Shown: piece by piece, positions 17,384 through 26,045 of the stretch
How the letters are laid out: each line of letters begins with the position of its first letter
Numbering within the stretch: position 1 is the first letter of the stretch
NCBI GenBank assembly: GCA_900543805.1
Contig: UQTE01000005.1
Coordinates: 47,996 to 111,995, forward strand
DNA: 64,000 nt
Reading direction: 5' to 3'
Origin: an uncultured Sutterella sp.
Lineage (GTDB): Bacteria > Pseudomonadota > Gammaproteobacteria > Burkholderiales > Burkholderiaceae_F
Notes under the pieces: model-generated
The model's input: only the letters and a program-made list of their open reading frames with translations
Database searches by the model: none
Told to the model about the DNA's origin: nothing
Made by a program: the position numbers and the translations under genes

Positions 17384-18361
17384 ATGTCGGAACAAAAACT
17401 GCCTACTTTGGACATGGAATCGGTGCGTCTCTTCGTTACTCTCTTTGAGACGCTCAATCTTTCGCAGACGGCGGAACGCTGCATGACGAGCGTCGCGTCG
17501 GCGAGCCGCGTGCTCTCGAAACTGCGCCTCATCTTCGGCGACGAACTCTTCACGCGCTACCACCTTGGGATGCTTCCGACCGCGAGGGCGCGCGAAATCG
17601 AACCGACCCTGCGGAGCATGCTCCTCGACTATCAGCAACTTCTCTCGGGCGCCGGACGCAGCTTCAATCCGGCCGAGCTCACGCGCACCTTCCGCGTGGG
17701 TGCGGTCGACTACGGCGTCTACAACTATCTCGTACCCGCTCTTCCCGCGATCGTCGCGGCGGCGCCGCTCGCTTCGGTCGACTTTCGTCCGCTTGACGTC
17801 AACATCGGGATGCAGCTCAAATCCGGGGCGCTCGACCTCGCCGTCTATCCGACGCACGAAAACGATCCCGACATCCGCTCGCAGCCCATCTGCCGGGACG
17901 CGGTCGCCTACGTGGTGCACGCTTCGCACCCGCTCGTCGAACTCGCGCGCACCAGAACGCTGCACGAATCCGACATTCTGCGCTACCGCTTCGTGAAGAC
18001 GAGCCTCATTCCCTCGCAGAATGTCCAGCCCGAAGATCCCTTCATGCCGAATCAGTCCGACATTCCCTACCGGTCGCTCGAAACAGCCGTCTGGGTGCCG
18101 TACTTCACGCAGGCCTTCGAGTGCCTGCACGGCACGGGCCTCGTCGCCATGACGGGCCTGCAGCTCGCCGCGCGCCGCATCGCCGAGGGAGGCGACTACG
18201 TGATTCTCGGCAAGCCCTCGCGCATTTCGGACTACACGCCCCACTTCCTCTGGCACGTCCGCGTCGACAAGGATCCGGCCGTGCAGTGGCTGCGCGGGAT
18301 GTTCCTGAGCGAAAAGGGCCGCTTCGTCGATCCCGACGACTATCAGTCGCTCGAACCCTGA
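17384..18361 (+). CDS. LysR-type transcriptional regulator
   Basis: This 325-residue protein has an N-terminal winged helix-turn-helix (about residues 10-70; LFVTLFETLNLSQTAERC, then SRVLSKLRLIFGDELFTR), a linker helix with PTARAREIE, and a periplasmic-binding-protein-like effector domain beginning near residue 100 (TFRVGAVDYG). The ATG at 17384, preceded by GGGGAG, gives the correct family start; the extra residues upstream are not conserved. Divergent targets are usual for this family, but its left neighbour is co-directional, so its regulon is not apparent from position. Confidence 0.9.
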   Translation: MSEQKLPTLDMESVRLFVTLFETLNLSQTAERCMTSVASASRVLSKLRLIFGDELFTRYHLGMLPTARAREIEPTLRSMLLDYQQLLSGAGRSFNPAELTRTFRVGAVDYGVYNYLVPALPAIVAAAPLASVDFRPLDVNIGMQLKSGALDLAVYPTHENDPDIRSQPICRDAVAYVVHASHPLVELARTRTLHESDILRYRFVKTSLIPSQNVQPEDPFMPNQSDIPYRSLETAVWVPYFTQAFECLHGTGLVAMTGLQLAARRIAEGGDYVILGKPSRISDYTPHFLWHVRVDKDPAVQWLRGMFLSEKGRFVDPDDYQSLEP

Positions 18362-18382
18362 CATCCTCATTTCGGAATGAGA

Positions 18383-18418
18383 AACGCCGCCTGGAAGCGC
18401 TTGGCTTCGGGCGGCGTT
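18383..18418. terminator. Terminator between the LysR gene and the bio operon
   Basis: AACGCCGCC and GGCGGCGTT form a 9-bp perfect stem, followed on the plus strand by GCTTTCTTC. It sits between the convergent LysR-type gene and the end of bioD. A small hairpin (CTCATT-TCGG-AATGAG) precedes it at 18366-18381. Confidence 0.8.
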
Positions 18419-18440
18419 GCTTTCTTCGGGGTCGGGACAA

Positions 18441-19082
18441 TTAAAGGTCGATCGTCGGACAGACGAGGAAGGGCGCTTCGGGGTAGAAGCGCGCAAGGGC
18501 GGTTCGGAGATATTCCTTCGTGTCTCTTGCGATCACCTCGTCGTGCGAAGGACAGAAGTCGTTGAAAATCAGGCCGGCAAGCGGCATGTCACGGCGCTTC
18601 ATCGCCTCGAGCGACAAAAGGGTGTGGTTGACGGAGCCCAGCTTTCCCGACGTCACGAACCAGACGGGCCAGCCTTTTTCGGCCACGTAGTCGATCGTGA
18701 GGAGCTCGCGCGTGAGCGGCACCATGAGGCCGCCCGCCCCTTCGACGAGCACCGTCTCGTACTCGGCGTCAAGCGAAGCGAGCGCGCCCTCGATCTTTGC
18801 AAAATCCACCGCCCGTCCGTCGAGTTCGGCCGCGAGATGGGGCGAGGCCGGATAGCGGAAGGTTTCGGGCATCGTGCGCCCGTCGCGGTCGGCGGGAAGA
18901 AGCCCCGTCCCCATGAGGCGGCGGTGCGTCAGGATGTCGGGCGAGAGTTCGTCCGAGCCCGTCTGCACGAGCTTGGCGGTGACGACCTTTCGCCCTTCTT
19001 CCATCAGGCGTGCGGCGAGCCAGCCCGTCGCGACGGTCTTGCCGGCATCCGTGTCGATGCCGCTTACAAACTGCAGGGTCAT
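18441..19082 (-). CDS. bioD: Dethiobiotin synthetase
   Basis: This 213-residue ATP-dependent enzyme closes the ureido ring of dethiobiotin by carboxylating 7,8-diaminopelargonate. The P-loop is GIDTDAGKTVATGW (about residues 8-21), and VEGAGGLMVPL (about residues 114-124) is the conserved substrate region. It is the last gene of the bio operon. Its ATG overlaps the bioC stop by 4 bases (ATGA), so its translation is coupled. Confidence 0.95.
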   Translation of the reverse strand: MTLQFVSGIDTDAGKTVATGWLAARLMEEGRKVVTAKLVQTGSDELSPDILTHRRLMGTGLLPADRDGRTMPETFRYPASPHLAAELDGRAVDFAKIEGALASLDAEYETVLVEGAGGLMVPLTRELLTIDYVAEKGWPVWFVTSGKLGSVNHTLLSLEAMKRRDMPLAGLIFNDFCPSHDEVIARDTKEYLRTALARFYPEAPFLVCPTIDL

Positions 19083-19849
19083 GAGGGTTTCTCCAAAAGC
19101 AGGATGACGGGATGATACGTGAGATGCACGCTCTCTTCGCCGTCGTCCGCGGCGAAACGCGCCCGATACGCCTCTTCAAAGGCGAAAAGACTTCTTTTCG
19201 TCCACCGGAAACCGTCGTGCGTCCCCGTGACGCCCGTCGCACGCAGGTGGCGAAGCACCGCGCGGGGCGTAGCAAAACGTTCGCGACGAATCTCTTCCGA
19301 GCGGTGATGCACCCGAAAGTCCGCGGCGGAGCGTAAGAGCGTCTCCGCGTCGGGATAGGCGAGCCCCCTTCCGGTCAAGGCCTTCACTTCCCGACAGTTT
19401 TCGGGACCGTAGGTGACGACGGCGGCGAGTCCTCCGGGACGAAGACGCCGCCGAAGGTTTTCGAAGAACGCTTCCGGCCGCGAAAACCACTGCAGCACCG
19501 AGCCCGCAAGCACGAGGTCGAGCCCGTCGGGCCAGACGACGCGCTCGGCGTCGCCCGGGACCACGTCGGTCTTTTCGCGAACCGCGTCGGGGAAACGCTT
19601 TCGGGCTTCGAGGGCGAGTGCGGGCGAGAGGTCGTTCAACCACAGGGCTTCAATGTCCGCCCGGGCGGCGAGCGTCCGGCTCCAGCGTCCCGTTCCGCAG
19701 CCCACTTCGAAGACCCGTCCGAAGGACGTGCGAAGCGAGAGAAGACGTTCCGTCAAGTGGTCGGCCGCCTCCCGCTGCACGCGGGCGTGCTCTTCGTAGG
19801 TCGAAAGGGCGCTCGAGAAGCGCGCGGCGACGGCGTCAGACGTCTCCAT
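19079..19849 (-). CDS. bioC: Malonyl-ACP O-methyltransferase
   Basis: This 256-residue SAM-dependent methyltransferase caps malonyl-ACP so that fatty acid synthase can build the pimelate chain. The SAM motif is VFEVGCGTGRWSR (near residue 45), followed by LWLNDLSPA and AGSVLQWF. The start METSDAVAARFSSA at 19849 is the usual BioC N-terminus. It overlaps the end of bioG by 14 bp and the start of bioD by 4 bp. The pairing with BioG supplies the partner esterase. Confidence 0.92.
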   Translation of the reverse strand: METSDAVAARFSSALSTYEEHARVQREAADHLTERLLSLRTSFGRVFEVGCGTGRWSRTLAARADIEALWLNDLSPALALEARKRFPDAVREKTDVVPGDAERVVWPDGLDLVLAGSVLQWFSRPEAFFENLRRRLRPGGLAAVVTYGPENCREVKALTGRGLAYPDAETLLRSAADFRVHHRSEEIRRERFATPRAVLRHLRATGVTGTHDGFRWTKRSLFAFEEAYRARFAADDGEESVHLTYHPVILLLEKPS

Positions 19850-20507
19850 GAATCGCCCTTTGCAGTGCTGCGGGACACCAGTGCGGTTCATCGGTGCACA
19901 CGGGCGTCACGTCCAAAATTCCCCAAGCGCGCAGCTGCGCCGCGGCGGGAACGATCCGGTCGGCTTGCGGAATGAAGGCGCAGAGCTCTTCGACGCGCGT
20001 GCGAAGGTCTCCTTCGAAGGGCGCCTCGCGGTAGGTGTCGCGCAGAAGCCGCAGTTCGCGTCCCAAAGAGTCGAGCGTGCGCTCCGTGCCGCGAAGCGTC
20101 CGCGCTGCTTCGACGGAACCCGTCATGTTGAGGAGAAACCCTTCGAGCGTGGCTTCTCCGAAACGGTCCGTGGTACGGTCGAACACCGTCGGAGGAATGC
20201 CGAGACGCCGGTCGATCGGCGAGAGCGTTCCCGCGACCGCCGTGAAGCGCCGCACGGGAACGGGGCTTTCCATCACCCAGTCGGCCGCGATGCGCACGCC
20301 CAGGGACCAGCCGACGACGTCGACCGTTTCGTAGCGGGAGAGGTCGGGGAGCGCTCCGACGGCGCCGTCAAAATCCCAGAGCAAAAAGAGATCCTGTCCG
20401 CCCGCGGGGCGAAGATCCCGGAAACGTTCGGGAGACGACCCCCAGCCCGCAAAGAAAATCGTGAGGCTTTGCGCGTCGGGATCGTGTGCGAGGAATCGGT
20501 GTTTCAC
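19836..20507 (-). CDS. bioG: Pimeloyl-ACP methyl ester esterase, BioG type (DUF452)
   Basis: This 223-residue alpha/beta hydrolase-like protein has FFAGWGSSPERF near residue 20 and the nucleophile elbow VVGWSLGVRIAADW near residue 65. BioG removes the methyl ester from pimeloyl-ACP, as BioH does in E. coli, ending the BioC-initiated chain. Translation begins at a GTG at 20507 that overlaps the bioF stop by four bases (GTGA). A much longer frame continues upstream but is the shadow of bioF. BioG in place of BioH is known in a scattered set of bacteria. Confidence 0.88.
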   Translation of the reverse strand: MKHRFLAHDPDAQSLTIFFAGWGSSPERFRDLRPAGGQDLFLLWDFDGAVGALPDLSRYETVDVVGWSLGVRIAADWVMESPVPVRRFTAVAGTLSPIDRRLGIPPTVFDRTTDRFGEATLEGFLLNMTGSVEAARTLRGTERTLDSLGRELRLLRDTYREAPFEGDLRTRVEELCAFIPQADRIVPAAAQLRAWGILDVTPVCTDEPHWCPAALQRAIHGDV

Positions 20508-21658
20508 AAGGAGAACTCCATCTTGAGGCGCGTGAGCGCCAGGCAAAAGGCGTCGATCTCGTCGTCGGTGAGGCTGCTGGCGAGCGAAATGCGAAGCCGC
20601 GACGTTCCTTCGGGGACCGTGGGCGGCCGCACGGCCGAGACGAGGAAGCCCGCTTCTTCGAGGCGCTTCGCCGCTTCCAGGGTGCGGGCGTTGTCGCCGA
20701 GGATCCAGGGAAGGATCGGCGCATCGTTTGCGCAGGCTCCGGTGCCGAGCGCATCCCGAACCCGCGCTTCGAGCGTGCGAAGTCTCGCCCGTCGGTCCGA
20801 CCATGACGGCACGTGCGAGAGCACGAAAGCCGTCCATGCGGCTTGGAGCGGCGACTCCGCTGTTGTGAAGATGAGGGGACGCGCGTGGTTCGTGACGAGC
20901 GCAAGCCAATCGGGATCGGCCAGAAGCGCCGCGCCCGAAGAGGCCGCGGCCTTGCCGAAAGTGAGGATGCGAAAGTCGATCTCGGCTTCCGCGCCCGCCT
21001 CTTCGGCGGGCCCCCGACCGTTCGCCCCCGAAATTCCGAGGCCGTGCGCGTCGTCGACGGCAAGAAGGACGTTGCGCCAACGCTTCTTGAGCGCGACGAG
21101 CCGGGCAAGATCTGCGCGGTCGCCGTCCATGCTGAAGACGCTTTCCGTCAGGATCACGACGATCCCGTGCTTGGGGGCGGTGCGCTCGAGAAGCCGCCCT
21201 AGAGCCGCACAGTCGTTGTGCGGATACCGAAGAAACCCTGCGCCGTGGCGCTTTGAGGCGAGGAGTCCGTCGATCATGCTCGCGTGCACGAGACGGTCGG
21301 CAAGAAAGAGGACATCTCGCCCGAAGGCCGCGCCCAAGGCCGCAATGAAGCCCGTGTTGAGCTGCCACCCGGAGGGAAAGAGGAGACTATCGCGTTCGTA
21401 TTGACGGCGAAGCGTTTCGCGAAGGCTCTCGTGCGCTTCGCTCTCGCCGAAAAGGAGTGCGGACGAACCGCTTGCGAGCCCGAAGCGCGAGAGGGGACTC
21501 TCAAAGAAGGCCTCACGAAGCGCTCTGTCGGTCCCCGCGCCCAGGTAGTCGTTGCCCGCGAGCGAAATCACCCCTTCGGGGCGGCGCCGGATCGTGCGAA
21601 GCGAACGGGTTTCCCGGAGATTGGCGAGCGCAGCCTGCAGTCGGTCGGTCACGCTCAT
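20504..21658 (-). CDS. bioF: 8-amino-7-oxononanoate synthase
   Basis: This 384-residue PLP enzyme condenses pimeloyl-ACP with alanine to form 8-amino-7-oxononanoate. The N-terminus MSVTDRLQAAL leads to SLAGNDYLG (about residues 33-41). DDAHGLGISG and ILTFGKAAASSG, with the PLP lysine, lie in the large domain. Start 21658 overlaps the bioBA stop by four bases (ATGA). The product is the substrate of the BioA half of the upstream gene. Confidence 0.95.
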   Translation of the reverse strand: MSVTDRLQAALANLRETRSLRTIRRRPEGVISLAGNDYLGAGTDRALREAFFESPLSRFGLASGSSALLFGESEAHESLRETLRRQYERDSLLFPSGWQLNTGFIAALGAAFGRDVLFLADRLVHASMIDGLLASKRHGAGFLRYPHNDCAALGRLLERTAPKHGIVVILTESVFSMDGDRADLARLVALKKRWRNVLLAVDDAHGLGISGANGRGPAEEAGAEAEIDFRILTFGKAAASSGAALLADPDWLALVTNHARPLIFTTAESPLQAAWTAFVLSHVPSWSDRRARLRTLEARVRDALGTGACANDAPILPWILGDNARTLEAAKRLEEAGFLVSAVRPPTVPEGTSRLRISLASSLTDDEIDAFCLALTRLKMEFSL

Positions 21659-23895
21659 GCGGCGATCCCGTGCGCGCGAAGGCCCGCTCGGAAGCCCGCG
21701 GTGAGGCGTTCGAGTTCTTCCTCCGTCATGACAAAGGGCGGCATCAGATAGGCGATGCGTCCGAAGGGACGCGCCCAGACGCCCGCGTCGACGAAGGCCT
21801 TCGTCACGGACCGATCGGGCGCGCGTTCGAGCTCCACGACGCCCAAGGCGCCGAGCACGCGCACGTCGACGACCCCGGCCTTGCCGCGCAGGGGTTCGAG
21901 TCCGCGCCGGAGGGCCGCTTCGACGCGCGCGACGTCCGAGCGCCAGTCGGTTTTTTCGAGAAGTTCCAGGCTCGCGATCCCCGCCGCACAGGCGAGGGGG
22001 TTCGCCATGAAGGTGGGGCCGTGCATGAGGGCGTGCGGGGCCGCGCGCGAAATCGTGTCGGCCACGTCGTTCGTCGTAAGAACGGCCGAGAGCGTGAGCA
22101 TTCCGCCCGTGAGGCCCTTGCCGATCGTCATCAGGTCGGGCGAGACGCCCGCCCATTCGGACGCGTAGTATCGGCCCGTGCGCCCGAAGCCCGTGGCGAT
22201 TTCGTCACAAATCAGGAGAATGCCGAATTCGTCGCAGAGACGACGCGCCGCCCGCAGGTATTCGGGGTGGTAGAACCACATGGCGCTCGCCCCCTGCACG
22301 ATCGGCTCGAGAATGAAGGCCGCGATTCTGTCGGCGTGCGTTGCAAAGAGCGCGCGAAGCGCGGCTTCGTCCTCGGGGTGCCAGTCGCCGTCAAAGCGCG
22401 AGACGGGGGCGGGCGCGAAGAAGCGCCCGGGCAAAGCGTCGCCGAAGACCGTGTGCATGCCCGAGACGGGGTCGCACACCGACATGGCGTTCCAGGTGTC
22501 GCCGTGGTAGCCCTGCCGCGGCGTCGCAAAGTTCGTGCGCGTGGTGCGCCCCAAGGCCATCTGGTACTGCACGGCCGCCTTCATGGCGACCTCGACCGCG
22601 ACCGATCCGCTGTCGGCGTAGAAGATCTTCTCGAGCCCCGCGGGGGCGTGCTTGAGAATGAGTCGCCCGAGCTTTACGGCGGGTTCGTGGGTGAGGCCCC
22701 CGAACATGACGTGGGACATCGTTTCGATCTGCTCGTGCATGGCGCGCTTCAGTTCTTCGCGTCCGTAGCCGTGGAGCGCACACCACCAGGAGCAAGTGCC
22801 GTCCAAAAGACGGCGCCCGTCGGCGAGCACGATCTCGCAGCCTTCGGTCTTCGCGACCTTGAGGACCGGCGTCGGATCGATCGTGCCCGTATAGGGGTGC
22901 CAGAGGTGAGCGCGGTCAAAGGCGAGGTCCTCGTCCAATTCGTAGCCCGCTTCGCGAACGCGTTTTTTGTCTTCTTCGACGCTTGAGCCCACGGTCGTCA
23001 GAAGGTCGCCCGCGATGGCGCTCGTGATTCCGATCTCAAGCGCCCGCCGGACCGTTTCCTCGGAAAGCCTGGCGCGCCCGCCCGCAAAGCGAAGGTGCGC
23101 CTTGGGAAGGAGAAAGCGAAAGACGGCGACGGTGCGCAAAAAATCTTCTTCGGAGAGAAGCGGCGTCGCTTCCAGGGGCGTCCCCGGAATCGGAGCGAGG
23201 AGATTGAGGGGCACCGACGGCAGGTCAAGCTCCCGCAGCGTAAGCGCCAGATCGATGCGGTCGGCGGGCGTTTCGCCCATCCCGACGATCCCGCCCGAGC
23301 AGAGGTCGAGCCCCGCTCGACGGGCGGCGAGAAGCGTGTCGATCTTGTCCTTCGTCGTGTGCGACGAGCAGACCTTGGGGAAGTAGTCGGGAGACGCTTC
23401 GAGGTTGCAGTGGTAGCGAACGACGCCGGCGTCGCGCAGAAGGCGGAGTTCCTCTTCCTTGAGAAGTCCCGCGGAAACGCAGACTTCGACGCTCGTTTCG
23501 CGGCGCACGGCGCGCACGAGTTGAGCGAGGTCTCGCACTTCGCGCGGCGAAAGCTTTCTTCCGCTCGTTACGAACGAGAAGCGCGGAATCCCCGCGGCTT
23601 CGGTGCGGCGGGCGGCTTCGAGCGCCGTTTTTTCGTCGATCAGCGGATACTCGGGGGCGTCGGTTCGGAAGTGGCGCGACTGCGCGCACCAGCGGCAGTC
23701 TTCGGTGCAGCGGCCCGACTTGGCGTTCACGATCGAACAGAAGTTGAAGGCGCGCGGCGCCATGCGGCGCGTAATTGTGCGCGCGGCGTCGAAGAGTTCT
23801 TCGGCGGGCGCGTCCCAGAGCCGGAGGGCGTCGTCGCGGGAAAGCGATTCTCCCGAAAGAACGCGCGAAAGGGCGTCGGAAACGAAGGAAGGCAA
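21655..23895 (-). CDS. bioB-bioA: Fused biotin synthase - DAPA aminotransferase (BioB-BioA)
   Basis: One uninterrupted 746-residue frame holds two full-length biotin enzymes. Residues 1-320 are BioB, a radical SAM enzyme that inserts sulfur into dethiobiotin: the cluster cysteines are C63, C67 and C70 in GRCTEDCRWC, with YHCNLE near 161. Residues from about 323 are BioA, a PLP aminotransferase that uses SAM to make 7,8-diaminopelargonate: HLWHPYTG near 330, GYHGDTWNA near 462, ICDEIATGFGRTG near 562 and the PLP lysine K593. The junction EAGYELDEDLAFDRAH leaves almost no linker. A TTG start is inferred because AGGAGA lies 5 bp upstream. It is the first gene of the operon. Confidence 0.95.
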   Translation of the reverse strand: MPSFVSDALSRVLSGESLSRDDALRLWDAPAEELFDAARTITRRMAPRAFNFCSIVNAKSGRCTEDCRWCAQSRHFRTDAPEYPLIDEKTALEAARRTEAAGIPRFSFVTSGRKLSPREVRDLAQLVRAVRRETSVEVCVSAGLLKEEELRLLRDAGVVRYHCNLEASPDYFPKVCSSHTTKDKIDTLLAARRAGLDLCSGGIVGMGETPADRIDLALTLRELDLPSVPLNLLAPIPGTPLEATPLLSEEDFLRTVAVFRFLLPKAHLRFAGGRARLSEETVRRALEIGITSAIAGDLLTTVGSSVEEDKKRVREAGYELDEDLAFDRAHLWHPYTGTIDPTPVLKVAKTEGCEIVLADGRRLLDGTCSWWCALHGYGREELKRAMHEQIETMSHVMFGGLTHEPAVKLGRLILKHAPAGLEKIFYADSGSVAVEVAMKAAVQYQMALGRTTRTNFATPRQGYHGDTWNAMSVCDPVSGMHTVFGDALPGRFFAPAPVSRFDGDWHPEDEAALRALFATHADRIAAFILEPIVQGASAMWFYHPEYLRAARRLCDEFGILLICDEIATGFGRTGRYYASEWAGVSPDLMTIGKGLTGGMLTLSAVLTTNDVADTISRAAPHALMHGPTFMANPLACAAGIASLELLEKTDWRSDVARVEAALRRGLEPLRGKAGVVDVRVLGALGVVELERAPDRSVTKAFVDAGVWARPFGRIAYLMPPFVMTEEELERLTAGFRAGLRAHGIAA

Positions 23896-24018
23896 AATGT
23901 TCTCCTAAATTTGCGCGGCGTCTCGCAACGGTCGCCGGCGGCACGGTCTTGGCGCAACCGACTTCTTTTTCTCGGGTGTTTGCGGTCGGAATGCGGATTA
24001 GGGGAAAGCCTAAAGTGT

Positions 24019-24051
24019 AACGGCCGACGGTTTTCTTTGCCGTCGGCCGTT
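24019..24051 (-). terminator. Hairpin between the ABC-F gene and the bio operon
   Basis: AACGGCCGACGG and CCGTCGGCCGTT form a 12-bp perfect stem with a 9-nt loop, 13 bp past the ABC-F stop. The downstream sequence (ACACTTTAGGC) has only a short T-run. It separates the ABC-F gene from bioBA, whose promoter must lie in 23896-24018; no BirA-like operator was recognised there. Confidence 0.75.
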
Positions 24052-24064
24052 GAGATGATGCGCG

Positions 24065-25978
24065 TCAGGAAATCGACTCGATTTCTTCGGAGAGTTCGAG
24101 CCACTCGGCTTCGAGCGCTTCGATCTGCGGAACGAGTTCTCCGTGCTCGCGCGTCACGCGCGCGACCTCTTCGGGCGACTCCTCGTAGAAGGCCGGGTCG
24201 GCGAGACGGGCGGCGAGAACCGAGAGCGCTTCGTTTTTCTCGGCCATCTTCTTTTCGACGATGGCGAGTTTTTTCTGCAGGGGCTTTCGGAGCGCCGCGA
24301 TGCGGGCGCGCTCCTGGGCTTCAAGACGCCGCGCCTCCTTCTTGTTGACGTTCGCTTGGCGCGTGTCGTCCGACTTGAGCGCGGCGCGCTCCTGAGCGAG
24401 CTGGGTCTTGCGGTGCTCGAGCACGAGCTTCGCGTAGTCGTCGAGGTCGCCGTCGTAGGGCTGCATCGCCCCGTCGTGGACGAGCCAGAGCGAGTCCGTC
24501 GCCGCGCGCAGGAGGTGGCGGTCGTGCGAGACGAGGAGCACCGCGCCTTCGAAGGTGGAAAGCGCCATGGTGAGCGCTTCGCGCGTTTCCATGTCGAGGT
24601 GGTTCGTCGGTTCGTCAAGCACCAGAAGGTTCGGCTTTTCCCAGGCGAGCAGCGCCAGAGCCAGACGCGCCTTTTCGCCCCCGGACATGGGGCCCACGGG
24701 CGACGTTGCGAAGTCGCCCGAGAAGCGGTAGCGCCCGAGGTGGTCGCGAAGCGTCTGCTCGCGCTCGTCGGGCGCAAGGCGGCGCATGTGTTCGAGCGGC
24801 GTTTCGTCCATGCGGAGCGCATCCAACTGATGCTGCGCGAAGTAGCCGATCGAGAGGCCCTGACCGCGGCGAAGATCGCCCGCGAGCTTCGGGAGCACCC
24901 CCACGATCGTCTTGATGAGGGTGGACTTGCCGGCGCCGTTCACGCCCAAAACGCCGATGCGGTCGCCCGAGCGGATCGAAAACGAGACGTTCCGAAGAAC
25001 CGTCAGGTCTTCGTAGCCCGCGCAGAGACCCTCGGCGTCGACGAGGTGCTCGGGCAAACGCTCGGGCTTCGGAAATTCAAAGCGCCACTCGCGCTTCGCG
25101 CGCACGGGCTCGACCGACTGCAGGCGCTCGAGCATCTTGATGCGCGACTGCGCCTGACGGGCTTTTGAGGCCTTGTAGCGGAAGCGCTCGATGAAGGCCG
25201 TGAGGTGAGAGGCTTCGCGCTCGAAGGCTTTGGCGGCCGCGTCCTGAAGACGGAGCTTTTCGATGCGCTGCGCTTCGAATTTCGTGAAGTTCCCGGCATA
25301 GCGCACGATCGTGCCGTCTTCGATCGACCAGATCGTCTCGACCGAGCGGTCGAGAAACTCACGGTCGTGCGAGATGATGAGAACGGTCGCTTCGACGTGG
25401 CGAAGCCAGTTTTCGAGCCAGATCAGACTGTCGATGTCGAGGTGGTTCGTCGGTTCGTCGAGGAGCAGAAGGTCGGCCGGACACATCAGCGCGCGGGCAA
25501 GCGCCACGCGGTTTCGCCAACCGCCCGAGAAGTCGTAGACGAGGCGCGTCGCGTCGGAATCGCGAAAGCCGAGACCCGCGAGAATCGTTCGCGCCTGTGC
25601 TTCGATCGCGCCTTCGTTCAATTCGGCGAGTTCCGCGTGCGCGGCGGCAAGTGCCAGTTCGTCCGTGGAGTTTTCGAGTTCGGCGAGGCGCTTTTTGGCC
25701 GCGACGAGCGGCGCGTGGCCCGAGAGAACGAAGTCGAGGACCGGCACGTTTTCCGTCACGAAGGACTGCGCGACGTGGGCGACGCGCTCGAGGGGCGGGC
25801 GTTCGATGTCGCCCCGCTCCGTCGCGAGTTCTCCGAGGACGGCCGCAAAGAGCGTGGATTTGCCGCAGCCGTTCGGGCCGACAAGTCCGATGCGTTCGCC
25901 GGGCGACGCCGTGAGCGTGGCGTTTTCATAGAGCACGCGCGTGCCGCGCGCGAGGGCAAGGTGCAACAGTCGGAGCAT
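24065..25978 (-). CDS. yheS: ABC-F family ATPase, YheS-like
   Basis: This 637-residue protein has two ABC domains and no membrane part. Walker A motifs are GPNGCGKST (about residues 34-42) and GVNGAGKST in the second half. Signature motifs are FSGGWRNRVALARALM and SGGEKARLALALL, each followed by LDEPTNHLD. A charged coiled-coil tail (about residues 540-637) follows. ABC-F proteins bind the ribosomal E site and rescue or regulate translation. Length and N-terminus match YheS (also 637 aa in E. coli). Its start lies only 15 bp after a terminator-like hairpin, which may attenuate its expression. Confidence 0.92.
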   Translation of the reverse strand: MLRLLHLALARGTRVLYENATLTASPGERIGLVGPNGCGKSTLFAAVLGELATERGDIERPPLERVAHVAQSFVTENVPVLDFVLSGHAPLVAAKKRLAELENSTDELALAAAHAELAELNEGAIEAQARTILAGLGFRDSDATRLVYDFSGGWRNRVALARALMCPADLLLLDEPTNHLDIDSLIWLENWLRHVEATVLIISHDREFLDRSVETIWSIEDGTIVRYAGNFTKFEAQRIEKLRLQDAAAKAFEREASHLTAFIERFRYKASKARQAQSRIKMLERLQSVEPVRAKREWRFEFPKPERLPEHLVDAEGLCAGYEDLTVLRNVSFSIRSGDRIGVLGVNGAGKSTLIKTIVGVLPKLAGDLRRGQGLSIGYFAQHQLDALRMDETPLEHMRRLAPDEREQTLRDHLGRYRFSGDFATSPVGPMSGGEKARLALALLAWEKPNLLVLDEPTNHLDMETREALTMALSTFEGAVLLVSHDRHLLRAATDSLWLVHDGAMQPYDGDLDDYAKLVLEHRKTQLAQERAALKSDDTRQANVNKKEARRLEAQERARIAALRKPLQKKLAIVEKKMAEKNEALSVLAARLADPAFYEESPEEVARVTREHGELVPQIEALEAEWLELSEEIESIS

Positions 25979-25992
25979 GGGAAAAACTCAAA

Positions 25993-26021
25993 AAGGCCGC
26001 GCAGACTCGGCGCGCGGCCTT
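25993..26021 (-). terminator. Terminator or attenuator between prmB and the ABC-F gene
   Basis: AAGGCCGCGC and GCGCGGCCTT form a 10-bp perfect stem (loop 9 nt), followed on the minus strand by TTTTTGAGTTTTTC. The T-tract runs into the ABC-F ribosome binding region, and the ATG is 15 bp from the stem. Confidence 0.88.
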
Positions 26022-26045
26022 GATTGAACAAAACGTCGTGGCAAA

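Noticed and set aside
23896..24018. BirA operator or biotin riboswitch upstream of bioBA
   Set aside because: No palindrome resembling TTGTAAAC-N-GTTTACAA was found in this region.
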